Source of the DNA: Pseudooceanicola nanhaiensis DSM 18065 | GTDB lineage: Bacteria; Pseudomonadota; Alphaproteobacteria; Rhodobacterales; Rhodobacteraceae | Length of the DNA stretch: 64,000 bases | Direction of reading: 5' to 3' | NCBI RefSeq assembly: GCF_000688295.1 | Contig: NZ_JHZF01000011.1 | Span: 776,288-840,287, forward strand | Shown here: positions 10,450 through 17,851 of the stretch, one piece after another | Layout: the number at the start of each line of letters is the position of its first letter | Position numbering within the stretch: position 1 is the stretch's first letter | The notes under the pieces: model-generated | Database searches by the model: none | Told to the model about the DNA's origin: nothing | What the model saw: the letters and a program-made list of their open reading frames with translations, nothing else | Program-made: the position numbers and the translations under genes

Positions 10450-10737
10450 TCAGGCCAGCAGTTTGGCCTTCTCGACCTCGAACTCCGCCTCGCTGAGGAT
10501 GCCCTGGGACTTCAGCTCGGCAAGGTCCTTCAGGCGCTGGATCTTGTCGTCCGTGAGCCCGCCTGCCTGGGCCGGGGGCGGGGGCGGCGCGTGGTCCGGC
10601 TGCGGTGCGGCCTGCGGGGCGGCGGCCTGTCCGCGGGGGCGGGACATGGCGTTGGCCGTGCCCACCACGACGGCTGTGGTGGCCGCGGTGCGGGCGGCTT
10701 GTCCGATGATGCCGGGGCGTCCGATCCTGCGTCTCAT
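10450..10737 (-). CDS. SHOCT-domain protein with proline-rich linker
   Basis: 95 residues. The N-terminus is basic and followed by an Ala/Thr/Val-rich hydrophobic stretch (about 10-30). A Pro/Ala/Gln-rich linker (about 32-58) leads to a C-terminal SHOCT domain (residues 60-95: DDKIQRLKDLAELKSQGILS, then EAEFEVEKAKLL), a short two-helix module found at the ends of many bacterial proteins. AGGAGA lies upstream of the ATG. It follows the DUF6325-type gene on the same strand with a 25-base gap, and the two are probably an operon. Function is unknown; SHOCT domains are thought to mediate oligomerisation. Confidence 0.85.
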   Translation of the reverse strand: MRRRIGRPGIIGQAARTAATTAVVVGTANAMSRPRGQAAAPQAAPQPDHAPPPPPAQAGGLTDDKIQRLKDLAELKSQGILSEAEFEVEKAKLLA

Positions 10738-10762
10738 GGTGCTGTCTCCTGTCTGGGTGCGG

Positions 10763-11206
10763 TCAGGCCGAGGCCGCGGCGTCGAGCAGGAGCGCGCGCG
10801 CCTCCTGCACGACCGGGGCGGGGATGCGTTCGGACATCACCACGCGCCCGCCCGATTCGCGCACGCTGGTGGCGAAGGCGGCGACCCAGGTGTTTTCGAA
10901 CAGCACCATCATCGCCGTCGAGTTCGCGGGCAGTTCGGCGGCAAGCTCCATCAGGTCCGCTTCCGACAGGAGCCCGTCCTCGTCGCCGGTGAGTCGCGCC
11001 AGCGCCTCGGCCACCTCGTCGTCGAGCTCCTCGATCTCGAGCACGGCGGCGGTGCCGTCGGCGTCCTTGGTGACGACCACGAGGTCGATGACGCGGATCA
11101 GCTCTCGGTCGACGAGGTCGAAGAAGCGGGGCGCCACCTCGCCGTTGAAGCGGTTGTCCGGGAACTCGATCATGACGAGTTCGACGGGGCCTTTCGGATC
11201 GGGCAT
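10763..11206 (-). CDS. DUF6325-like protein of unknown function
   Basis: 147 residues, acidic. The pattern ELVMIEFPDNRFNGEVAP at the N-terminus, then VIDLVVVTKDADGTAAVLE, and a C-terminal segment with NSTAMMVLFENTWVAAFA is what I recall for DUF6325. That family is commonly encoded beside SHOCT proteins, as here. The ATG at 11206 gives this N-terminus; an extension to 11557 would run antisense through the next gene. There are no catalytic motifs. The family assignment is from memory of its pattern and is moderately certain. Confidence 0.7.
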   Translation of the reverse strand: MPDPKGPVELVMIEFPDNRFNGEVAPRFFDLVDRELIRVIDLVVVTKDADGTAAVLEIEELDDEVAEALARLTGDEDGLLSEADLMELAAELPANSTAMMVLFENTWVAAFATSVRESGGRVVMSERIPAPVVQEARALLLDAAASA

Positions 11207-11321
11207 GGTCCTGTCCTTTCGGGTTTCCGTAAGGTCAGCATTGCGCCGAGTTGGCCCGCGACACAACCATAAAGTGCGGCGTGACGCGGGACGCTCGCGT
11301 CGTTTGGCGGCCCGCCGCCCG

Positions 11322-13364
11322 TCAGGCGCGGCGCCGCCGTTTCCGCGCCCCGCGGTCGCCGTCGCCGCCGGTGTTGAACCCGACCTCGGGCAGGGCGACC
11401 TCGGCCCGCAGGTGCGGGAAGGGATCGGAGGCGTGGGGGATCGCGCTCGCGGCCACGAAATGCTCCTGGAAGCGCGGCGCGATGGCGGTTTCGACCTTGG
11501 TGATCTCGCGCACCTCCCGCTCGATCCGCGCGCGGGCGGCGCGGCTGCAGAGCGCAATCCGCGCGCCGGTCCCCGCGGCGTTGCCGGCCGAGGTCACGCG
11601 GTCGAGCGGCACGTCCGGGATCATGCCCAGCACCATGGCGTGCAGCGGCGAGATATGCGCCCCGAAGGCGCCCGCCAGCGTGACGCGGTCGACCGCATCG
11701 ACACCGCGTTCGTCCATCAGCAGCCGCGCACCCGCGTAGAGCGCCGACTTGGCCAGCTGGATCGCCCGGATGTCGCCCTGCGTGACGGTGATCCGCGGGC
11801 CGCCCTCGGCCGTGCCGTCGTGGATCAGGTAGGCATGGGTCCGCCCCTCGGCCTCGCAACGCGGCGTGCCGGTCTGCTCGGCCGAGCCGATCAGGCCCGA
11901 GGCGTCGAGCAGCCCGGCAATGCGCATCTCGGCCACCGCCTCGATGATGCCCGAGCCGCAGATGCCGGTGATCCCGCTCTGCGCGGTGGCGGCGGCGAAG
12001 CCCGGTTCGTCCGACCAGAGCTCGCAGCCGATGACGCGGAACCGGGGCTCCCTGGTTTCGGGGTCGATGCGCAGCTTCTCGATCGCGCCGGGCGCGGCCC
12101 GCTGGCCCGAGGAGATCTGCGCACCCTCGAAGGCCGGTCCGGTGGGCGAGGAGCAGGCAAGGACGCGGGTCCTGTCGCCCAGCAGAAGCTCCGCATTGGT
12201 TCCCACGTCCACGACCAGCACGAGCTCGTCGGAGAGCCCCGGCTCTTCCGAGAGCGCGACCGCGGCGGCGTCGGCGCCCACGTGGCCCGCGATGCAGGGC
12301 AGCACATAGGTCCGGGCGCAGGGATTGATCGCGGTCAGCTCAAGGTCGGACGCGGCGAGCGCCATGGCCTGCGAGGTGACGAGCGCGAAGGGCGCCTGGC
12401 CCAGTTCGACCGGGTCGAAGCCCATCAGCAGGTGGTGCATCACCGGGTTGCAGACCACGACCGTCTCGACGATCAGCGCGGGGTCCAGCCCCGCGTCCGC
12501 GGCGATCCCGGTGGCGAGCCGGTTCAGCGCCTCGCGCACCGCCTTCGTCATCTCCCTGTCCCCGCCGGGGTTCATCATCGAATAGGAGACGCGGGACATC
12601 AGGTCCTCGCCGAAGCGGATCTGCGGGTTCATGACGCCGGCGGAGGCCTTCACCTCACCGGTGTCGAGGTCGCAGAGATGCGCCGCGATGGTGGTGGAGC
12701 CGAGGTCGATGGCCAGCCCGTAGAGCCCGCCCTCGTGCAGCCCGGGCCAGATGTCGAGCACCCGGGCCGGCCCGCCCCGGTGGTCGGCGAAGACCGCGAC
12801 GGTGACCTTCCACCCGCCCTTGCGCAGGACCGGCTGGAGCTTGCCCATGAGCGAGAGCTCGGCCGTGATCTCCTCGATCCCCCATTGCTCGCGCAGCGCG
12901 CGGGCGAGGCGTTCGAAATCCCCCGAGGGTTCGTGCATGTCGGGCTCGGCCACCTCGACGAAATGCAGACGGGTGGCGGGGTCCATGGTGATCGCCCGGA
13001 CCGCGGCGTCCTTGCGCACGACCTGTCGATGCACCTGGCTCTCGGGGGGCACGTCGATCACCACGTCGCCCAGGATCTGCGCCTGGCAGCCGAGGCGGCG
13101 CCCCTCCTTCAGCCCGCGGACCCGGTCATAGCGCGCCTCGACCGCGTTCCATTCCGAAAGCGCGTCGGGCCGGGCCGTGACGCCATGCTTCGAGAATTCC
13201 CCGAAGGACGGAGCGACCTGGCACTTGGAGCAGATCCCCCGACCGCCACAGACGGAATCGAGGTCCACGCCAAGCTGGCGCGCCGCGTCGAGGACGCGCG
13301 TCCCCGCGGCCACCCGGCCACGTTTGCCGGAGGGGGTGAAGATGACGAGAGGGTCTTGTGCCAT
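11322..13364 (-). CDS. Ferredoxin-ASKHA ATPase resembling corrinoid-protein activators (RamA/RACo type, DUF4445)
   Basis: 680 residues. The N-terminal [2Fe-2S] ferredoxin domain has CGGRGICSKC (about residues 37-46) and a later cysteine in LGCQAQ. A linker follows and then an actin-like ATPase fold: GLAIDLGSTTIAAH (about residues 215-230), VVDVGTNAELLLG and ICGSGIIEAVAE. Proteins of this design use ATP to drive electrons to the cobalt of corrinoid methyltransferase proteins, keeping them as Co(I). No corrinoid protein or MtxB-type methyltransferase lies nearby, so it is an orphan here. The start at 13364 (MAQDPLVIF) gives the usual N-terminus. Confidence 0.85.
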   Translation of the reverse strand: MAQDPLVIFTPSGKRGRVAAGTRVLDAARQLGVDLDSVCGGRGICSKCQVAPSFGEFSKHGVTARPDALSEWNAVEARYDRVRGLKEGRRLGCQAQILGDVVIDVPPESQVHRQVVRKDAAVRAITMDPATRLHFVEVAEPDMHEPSGDFERLARALREQWGIEEITAELSLMGKLQPVLRKGGWKVTVAVFADHRGGPARVLDIWPGLHEGGLYGLAIDLGSTTIAAHLCDLDTGEVKASAGVMNPQIRFGEDLMSRVSYSMMNPGGDREMTKAVREALNRLATGIAADAGLDPALIVETVVVCNPVMHHLLMGFDPVELGQAPFALVTSQAMALAASDLELTAINPCARTYVLPCIAGHVGADAAAVALSEEPGLSDELVLVVDVGTNAELLLGDRTRVLACSSPTGPAFEGAQISSGQRAAPGAIEKLRIDPETREPRFRVIGCELWSDEPGFAAATAQSGITGICGSGIIEAVAEMRIAGLLDASGLIGSAEQTGTPRCEAEGRTHAYLIHDGTAEGGPRITVTQGDIRAIQLAKSALYAGARLLMDERGVDAVDRVTLAGAFGAHISPLHAMVLGMIPDVPLDRVTSAGNAAGTGARIALCSRAARARIEREVREITKVETAIAPRFQEHFVAASAIPHASDPFPHLRAEVALPEVGFNTGGDGDRGARKRRRRA

Positions 13365-13469
13365 GGTCCGCCGTTCTGCTGGTTGCGCGCACATTAGGGC
13401 CGCGGCCGGCGGGGCAAAAGGCGGGAAACGCCGCAATGAGGTCCATCCGCGCCAAGCGGTGCGGCGGGC

Positions 13470-14072
13470 TCAGAAGCGCAGGACGATCTCGGACTTGCGG
13501 ACCTCGACCGCGATCCGGCGGCCGCGTTCGGTCAGAAGGGCGGGCAGCAGCGCGAACTGGACCTGCGCGGGCTTCACCTCGGCGGGACGCGCCGGGTCGG
13601 CCAGGGCCTGCCACAGCTGCGGGGCCGGGCGGTGCGCCTCGGCGGGCCCCGAGATCTCCCAACGGTCATCGTCGGCGCGGGTGACGGTGACGGTGCCGCC
13701 CTGCGGCATCGCGCTTTCGAAGCACTGCAGGGCGAGGAAGACCTCCTGCACGCGGGTCCGGGGATATTCGCAGACCGGCGTCCAGTCGAACTGCACCCGC
13801 GCGCCGGCGCTGATGGCCTCGAGGATCCCGGTGATCTCGGGCCGGCCCATCATCTGTTCGGGCGAGGCCAAGCCGAAGGCGACCCGCAGGAAACGGATGC
13901 GCGCATTGGCGTTGTCGACCGATTCCGAGATCAGCGCGAGCTCGGGCGTGACCGGCCTGCCATCGAGGGACATGAGCTCGATCCCGTTGCAGATCGCGCC
14001 GATCGGGGAGATCAGGTCGTGACAGATCCGCGAGCCTATCAGCGCGGCGAGATTGTGATTAGACTGCCACAT
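13470..14072 (-). CDS. chpT: Histidine phosphotransferase ChpT
   Basis: 200 residues of the HPTransfase family. ChpT passes phosphate from the hybrid kinase CckA to CtrA and CpdR, controlling cell-cycle genes in Caulobacter, and motility and gene-transfer agents in Rhodobacterales. The phospho-accepting histidine is H18 in SRICHDLISP, followed by GAICNGIELM, the characteristic DHp-like helix. The C-terminal half is a degenerate ATPase-like domain without ATP motifs. The start at 14072 was chosen over 14078 because GAAAGG is six bases upstream of it. It is divergent from the DUF3553 gene. Confidence 0.92.
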   Translation of the reverse strand: MWQSNHNLAALIGSRICHDLISPIGAICNGIELMSLDGRPVTPELALISESVDNANARIRFLRVAFGLASPEQMMGRPEITGILEAISAGARVQFDWTPVCEYPRTRVQEVFLALQCFESAMPQGGTVTVTRADDDRWEISGPAEAHRPAPQLWQALADPARPAEVKPAQVQFALLPALLTERGRRIAVEVRKSEIVLRF

Positions 14073-14110
14073 GACCATCCTTTCGCATCACACGCCGGAC
14101 ACACTGAACA

Positions 14111-14293
14111 ATGGAAGATCTCAACGCTCTGCTCGAACCCGGGATGAGGGTCACGCACCCGGACCGGCCGGACTGGGGGACCGGACAGGTCCAATCAAAC
14201 ATTGGCGGCAAGATCACTGTCAACTTCCCCGAGGCGGGCAAGGTCGTGATCGACAGCTCCCGCATTGCGCTCCTACCCGACTTTGGAGCATGA
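14111..14293 (+). CDS. DUF3553 protein
   Basis: 60 residues: an MEDLNALLEPGMRVTHP start, a central WGTGQVQSNIGGKITVNF and a DSSRIALLPDF end. This is the small beta-rich DUF3553 family (UvrD/CarD-like tudor fold), commonly encoded back-to-back with chpT in Rhodobacterales. Only 38 bases separate the two divergent starts, so they probably share a regulatory region. No obvious ribosome site precedes the ATG. Function is unknown; tudor-like domains in related proteins contact RNA polymerase or nucleic acid. Confidence 0.88.
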   Translation: MEDLNALLEPGMRVTHPDRPDWGTGQVQSNIGGKITVNFPEAGKVVIDSSRIALLPDFGA

Positions 14294-14447
14294 TTATGGT
14301 TGCCAAATGGTTAATACGCACCGATTTGCCGCGTGCCGGCGACGCTGATCGGCGTCACCTGACGTCAGCCGTCGCGGTGCTCAGGGATTGAACAGGGGGA
14401 GGCGCTTTTCTACAAGCGCCGGACGACAGACCGCCGGAACCGACCTC

Positions 14448-15257
14448 ATGCCCTCCAGACCTCTCGCCGAATCAACCGGAACGGGTGATCCCCGCTTCTC
14501 GGTTCGCCTCGCCCGGACCGCGGCCGAGGTGGCGGCCGCGCAGCGCCTGCGCTACCGGGTCTTCGTCGAGGAGCTTGGCGGCGACGGCGAGATGGTCGAC
14601 CACGCCGCACGGCTGGAACGGGACGCCTTCGACGCCGATTTCGACCACCTCCTGCTCTGGGACGAGGCCCGCAGCGACAGGGATCCGCGCGACCGCGTGG
14701 TCGGGGCCTACCGTCTGCTGCCGCCCGAGGGCTTCGGGCGGATCGGGCGCTACTATTCCGAGGACGAATACGACCTCTCGGTGCTGCGCGGCTCCGGCCG
14801 GCGGCTTCTTGAACTGGGGCGGTCCTGCCTGCTGCCCGAGTACCGGGGCGGCATGGCGATGTGGCATCTCTGGACCGCGCTCGCGCAATACGTCCGCGAC
14901 AGGGAGATCGAGGTGCTCTTCGGCGTGGCCTCCTTCCACGGCACCGATGTCGCGGCGCTGGCCGAGCCGCTCTCGCTCCTGCACCACCGCCACCGCGCGC
15001 CCGAGGCGCTGCGGGTCCGGGCCCGGCCCGCGCAGTTCCAGCCGATGGACCTGATGCCCGAGGACCGGATTGACCGGCGCCGCGCCATGCTGGCGGTGCC
15101 CGCGCTGATCAAGGCCTACCTGCGGCTCGGCGGTTTCGTGGGCGAGGGGGCCTTCGTCGATCATGCCTTCAACACGGTGGACGTCTGCCTCGTGCTGGAC
15201 ACCGCGCAGATGAACGCGCGGCAGAAGGCCATCTACACCCGCGAGGCCGCCACGTGA
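14448..15257 (+). CDS. olsB: L-ornithine N-alpha-acyltransferase OlsB
   Basis: 269 residues, GNAT fold. It catalyses the first step of ornithine-lipid synthesis: transfer of a 3-hydroxyacyl group from acyl-ACP to ornithine, giving lyso-ornithine lipid. Recognisable segments are RLRYRVFVEELGG (about residues 33-45), VGAYRLLPPEG, LELGRSCLLPEYRGG (about 123-137) and VLFGVASFHGTD. The stop overlaps the olsA start (GTGA), so the two enzymes are coupled. The leader carries a perfect hairpin GGCGCTT-TTCTAC-AAGCGCC (14401-14420) and a CTGACGTCAG palindrome (14359-14368); their role is unknown. Confidence 0.92.
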   Translation: MPSRPLAESTGTGDPRFSVRLARTAAEVAAAQRLRYRVFVEELGGDGEMVDHAARLERDAFDADFDHLLLWDEARSDRDPRDRVVGAYRLLPPEGFGRIGRYYSEDEYDLSVLRGSGRRLLELGRSCLLPEYRGGMAMWHLWTALAQYVRDREIEVLFGVASFHGTDVAALAEPLSLLHHRHRAPEALRVRARPAQFQPMDLMPEDRIDRRRAMLAVPALIKAYLRLGGFVGEGAFVDHAFNTVDVCLVLDTAQMNARQKAIYTREAAT

Positions 15258-16096
15258 CGCGGGTCTGGGCGCCGGATCCGGCGGATGGCTATCCCGAACC
15301 GGCCCGGCCCGGCGTGCTCGGCTGGGTCAGGCTGGTGCTGCGGGCGGTCCCGCTGGTGATCCTGAACTTCGGCGGGCTGGTGGTGCTCTACCTGATCCGG
15401 CTGGTGGAGCGGCGGATCCATGGCGTGCACCGCCCGGTGACCTCGCGGCTGGTGCAGGGGGTCTGCATCCTCTCGCTGAAACTGGTGGGGCTGCGGCTGA
15501 GCGTGCAGGGCAGCCCGATGCGCGAAGGCGGCGCGGTGGTGGCGAACCATTCCTCCTGGCTCGACATCTTCGTGCTGAACGCGACCAAGCGGATCTACTT
15601 CGTGTCGAAGGACGAGGTGGCCGGCTGGGTCGGGATCGGCTGGCTCGCGCGCGCCACGGGCACCGTCTTCATCAAGCGCGACCGGCGCGAGGCGAAGGCC
15701 CAGACGCAGGTCTTCCGCGAAAGGCTCGGCGCGGGGCACAAGCTGCTGTTCTTTCCCGAGGGCACCTCGACCGACGGGATGCGGATCCTGCCGTTCAAGT
15801 CGACGCTCTTCGATGCCTTCTTCGCCGAAGACCTGAAGGCGCATCTGCATGTGCAGCCGGTCTCGGTCATCTACCACGCCCCCCCGGGCGCCGAACCGCG
15901 GTTCTACGGCTGGTTCGGCGGCATGGGCTTCGCCGAACATATCGTGCAGGTGCTGACCCACGGCCGGCGCGGCCGGGTGGAGGTCATCTGGCACCCGCCG
16001 ATCGCCGCGGCAGAGGTCGCGGACCGCAAGGCGATGGCCGCGGCCGCCGAACGGGCGGTGCGGGGCGGCATGCCGGAAGAGCGGCGGATCAGCTGA
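15254..16096 (+). CDS. olsA: Lyso-ornithine lipid O-acyltransferase OlsA (PlsC family)
   Basis: 280 residues. It acylates lyso-ornithine lipid to form the phosphorus-free membrane lipid; some OlsA enzymes also make phosphatidic acid. The HX4D acyltransferase motif is NHSSWLD (about residues 97-103), the second block is FPEGTSTDG (about 166-174), and one N-terminal hydrophobic segment (about 22-45) anchors it in the inner membrane. GTG start at 15254 within the olsB stop. Its 3' end overlaps the convergent ThiE-like gene by eight bases. Confidence 0.92.
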   Translation: MTRVWAPDPADGYPEPARPGVLGWVRLVLRAVPLVILNFGGLVVLYLIRLVERRIHGVHRPVTSRLVQGVCILSLKLVGLRLSVQGSPMREGGAVVANHSSWLDIFVLNATKRIYFVSKDEVAGWVGIGWLARATGTVFIKRDRREAKAQTQVFRERLGAGHKLLFFPEGTSTDGMRILPFKSTLFDAFFAEDLKAHLHVQPVSVIYHAPPGAEPRFYGWFGGMGFAEHIVQVLTHGRRGRVEVIWHPPIAAAEVADRKAMAAAAERAVRGGMPEERRIS

Positions 16097-16709
16097 TCGC
16101 GGAAAGCAGCGTGGCGAGCGCGGCCTTCGGATCGGCGCTGTCCCAGATCTCCTGCCCGATGCCGAAGAAATCGGTCATCGGGGCGAGCCGGGCCACGGCC
16201 TCGGCATCGAGCGCGCCTTCGGCCACCACGGGGATCTCGATCATCTCGGACCACCAGCCGAAGATCTCGTCCTCGGCACGCTCCGCCCCGGCGAGGGAGG
16301 TCGCGCCGACCGGGCCGAAGCTCACGTAATCCGCGCCGGCCTCGCCCGCGTTCATCCCCTCGTGCCGGGAGGCGCCGCAGAAGGCGCCGACGATCGCATC
16401 CGCGCCGAGCGCCTTGCGCGCCTTGCGGACGGAACGGGCGCCGTCGGTCAGGTGGACCCCGTCGAGGCCCAGCCGTTCGGCCAGCACGAAATGCGTGTCG
16501 ATCACCAGCGCCACGTCGCGGGCATGGGTCACCTCGCGCAGCGCATCGGCGGCACGGCAGATCCGGTCCTCGTCATGGGTGGCGAGCGCAAGACGGACGC
16601 AGGCGACCTCGCGCGTGTCGAGCACGGCGGCAAGCTGCGGCGGGAAGTCCGACAGGTCGAACTCCGGCGGCGAGATCAGGTAGAGTTGCGGGGTGTCGGT
16701 CTCGGACAT
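16089..16709 (-). CDS. Divergent thiamine-phosphate synthase/TenI-like protein
   Basis: 206 residues with the ThiE/TenI TIM-barrel pattern: YLISPPEFDL at the start, ALVIDTHFVLAERLGLDGVHLTDG (about 85-110), GADYVSFGPVGATS and VVAEGALDAEAV. ThiE joins the pyrimidine and thiazole halves of thiamine. Here the usual GPVFPTxTK loop reads GPVGATSLAG and the ND-R pair before GVHLG is altered to IDTH, so phosphate-binding residues are not conserved. It is alone, no thiamine genes flank it, and no TPP riboswitch pattern is visible upstream. It may be a non-thiamine paralogue. Confidence 0.75.
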   Translation of the reverse strand: MSETDTPQLYLISPPEFDLSDFPPQLAAVLDTREVACVRLALATHDEDRICRAADALREVTHARDVALVIDTHFVLAERLGLDGVHLTDGARSVRKARKALGADAIVGAFCGASRHEGMNAGEAGADYVSFGPVGATSLAGAERAEDEIFGWWSEMIEIPVVAEGALDAEAVARLAPMTDFFGIGQEIWDSADPKAALATLLSAIS

Positions 16710-16790
16710 CTGGCGGCTCTCTCTAGGGTCGGGCCGCTATAGCGTGGCGTGGGGCTTTGCGAAAGGGGGTGTGGGGCCGGCGAAGGACAG

Positions 16791-16997
16791 AGGGGGCTTT
16801 GCCTCCGTCGCCGGATGGCGACAATGAAAGGACACAGGGGGCTCTGCCCCCCGTCGCCGGATGGCGACAAGGTCAAGAAAGAAAGAGGGGGCTCTGCCCC
16901 CGGTCGCCGGATGGCGACAAGGCCAGGAAAGAGGGGGCTCTGCCCCCGTCGCCCTGCGGGCGACTCCCCCGGGATACATGGACCAGAGGAAAGCAGG
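16791..16997 (+). repeat. Four tandem REP-like palindromic units
   Basis: Units begin at 16791, 16836, 16886 and 16932 (45-66 bases each). Each carries AGGGGGCTcTGCCCCC (a short hairpin) followed by a second hairpin GTCGCC-GGAT-GGCGAC; the last has GTCGCCC-TGC-GGGCGAC, then TCCCCCGGGATA and AGAGGAAAGCAGG. A full-length relative occurs at 60410-60480. The array fills most of the 355-base gap between the divergent ThiE-like gene and trmJ; reading frames across it are by-products of the repeats. Confidence 0.9.
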
Positions 16998-17064
16998 CGG
17001 CGCGCGCCTTGTGCCACGGGCGTGGCGTGGTATGAGGCGGGCGGATTTTTCGGAAAGGGGCGTC

Positions 17065-17796
17065 ATGGTGCAGCCGGTCTTCGTTCTGGTGCGGTCGCAG
17101 ATGGGTGAGAACATCGGCGGTGCCGCGCGGGCGATGTGGAACTTCGGTCTGGACCGGATGCGGCTGGTCGATCCGCGCGACGGCTGGCCGAACCAGAAGG
17201 CCGTCGCGATGGCGAGCGGCGCGGGTCGGCTGCTGGACGAGGCGGGGGTGTTTCCGACGACGGCCGAGGCGGTCGGCGATTGCGATTACGTCTTCGCGAC
17301 GACGGCGCGGGCGCGGGGGCTGACGAAGCCCGTGGTGACGCCCGAGCGTGCGATGGAGGTGGCGCGCGAGAGGATCGCGGCGGGCGAGAAGGTCGCGGTG
17401 CTCTTCGGGCCGGAGCGCGCGGGGCTCGAGAACGACGACATCGCGCGGGCCAATGCGATCATCAACGTGCCGGTGAACCCGGACTTCGCCTCTCTCAACC
17501 TCGCGCAATGCGTGCTGCTGACCGCCTATGAATGGCGCCGGCAGGGGGTCGAGGTCGCGGCCGAGCGGGTCGAGCTGGCCGGGACCGACTGGGCGAGCCA
17601 GATCGAGATGGAGAAGCTTGCCACCCATTACGAGGAGCGGCTGGACGCGGCGGGGTTCTTCTTCCCCGAGACCAAGGCCGAGGGGATGAAGCTGAACCTG
17701 CGCAACCTCTGGTCGCGGATGCCGCTGACGCGGGCCGACGTGCAGATGCTGCACGGGGTGATGCGTCAAATGGTCCGGTGGAAGGAACGCGGGTGA
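17065..17796 (+). CDS. trmJ: tRNA (cytidine/uridine-32) 2'-O-methyltransferase TrmJ
   Basis: 243 residues, SPOUT fold. It methylates ribose 32 in the anticodon loop of several tRNAs using SAM. Visible motifs are VLVRSQMGENIGGAARAMWNFG (residues about 8-29), the knot-forming VLFGPERAGLENDDI (about 112-126) and NPDFASLNLAQCV (about 138-150). The C-terminal extension has the WSRMPLT...MLHGVMRQM pattern of the TrmJ branch. The start at 17065 follows AAAGGGG; upstream frame extension would run into the repeat units. ctaA begins 55 bases downstream. Confidence 0.9.
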   Translation: MVQPVFVLVRSQMGENIGGAARAMWNFGLDRMRLVDPRDGWPNQKAVAMASGAGRLLDEAGVFPTTAEAVGDCDYVFATTARARGLTKPVVTPERAMEVARERIAAGEKVAVLFGPERAGLENDDIARANAIINVPVNPDFASLNLAQCVLLTAYEWRRQGVEVAAERVELAGTDWASQIEMEKLATHYEERLDAAGFFFPETKAEGMKLNLRNLWSRMPLTRADVQMLHGVMRQMVRWKERG

Positions 17797-17851
17797 CGAT
17801 CTTGCCGCCCCGTGCGCCCCGCCTTAGGTTGCGCGCCAGACGGAGGGCGGG

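Noticed and set aside
10824-13397. Long plus-strand frame across the DUF6325 and Fe-S ATPase genes
   Set aside because: Antisense shadow of well-supported minus-strand genes; composition typical of codon mirror images.
14353-14374. PhoB box upstream of olsB
   Set aside because: CGTCA repeats are 10 and 7 bases apart instead of the 11-base direct-repeat spacing of PhoB sites.
16710-17064. TPP riboswitch or coding region before the ThiE-like gene
   Set aside because: No THI-element sequence blocks are present; the gap is explained by the palindromic repeat units.
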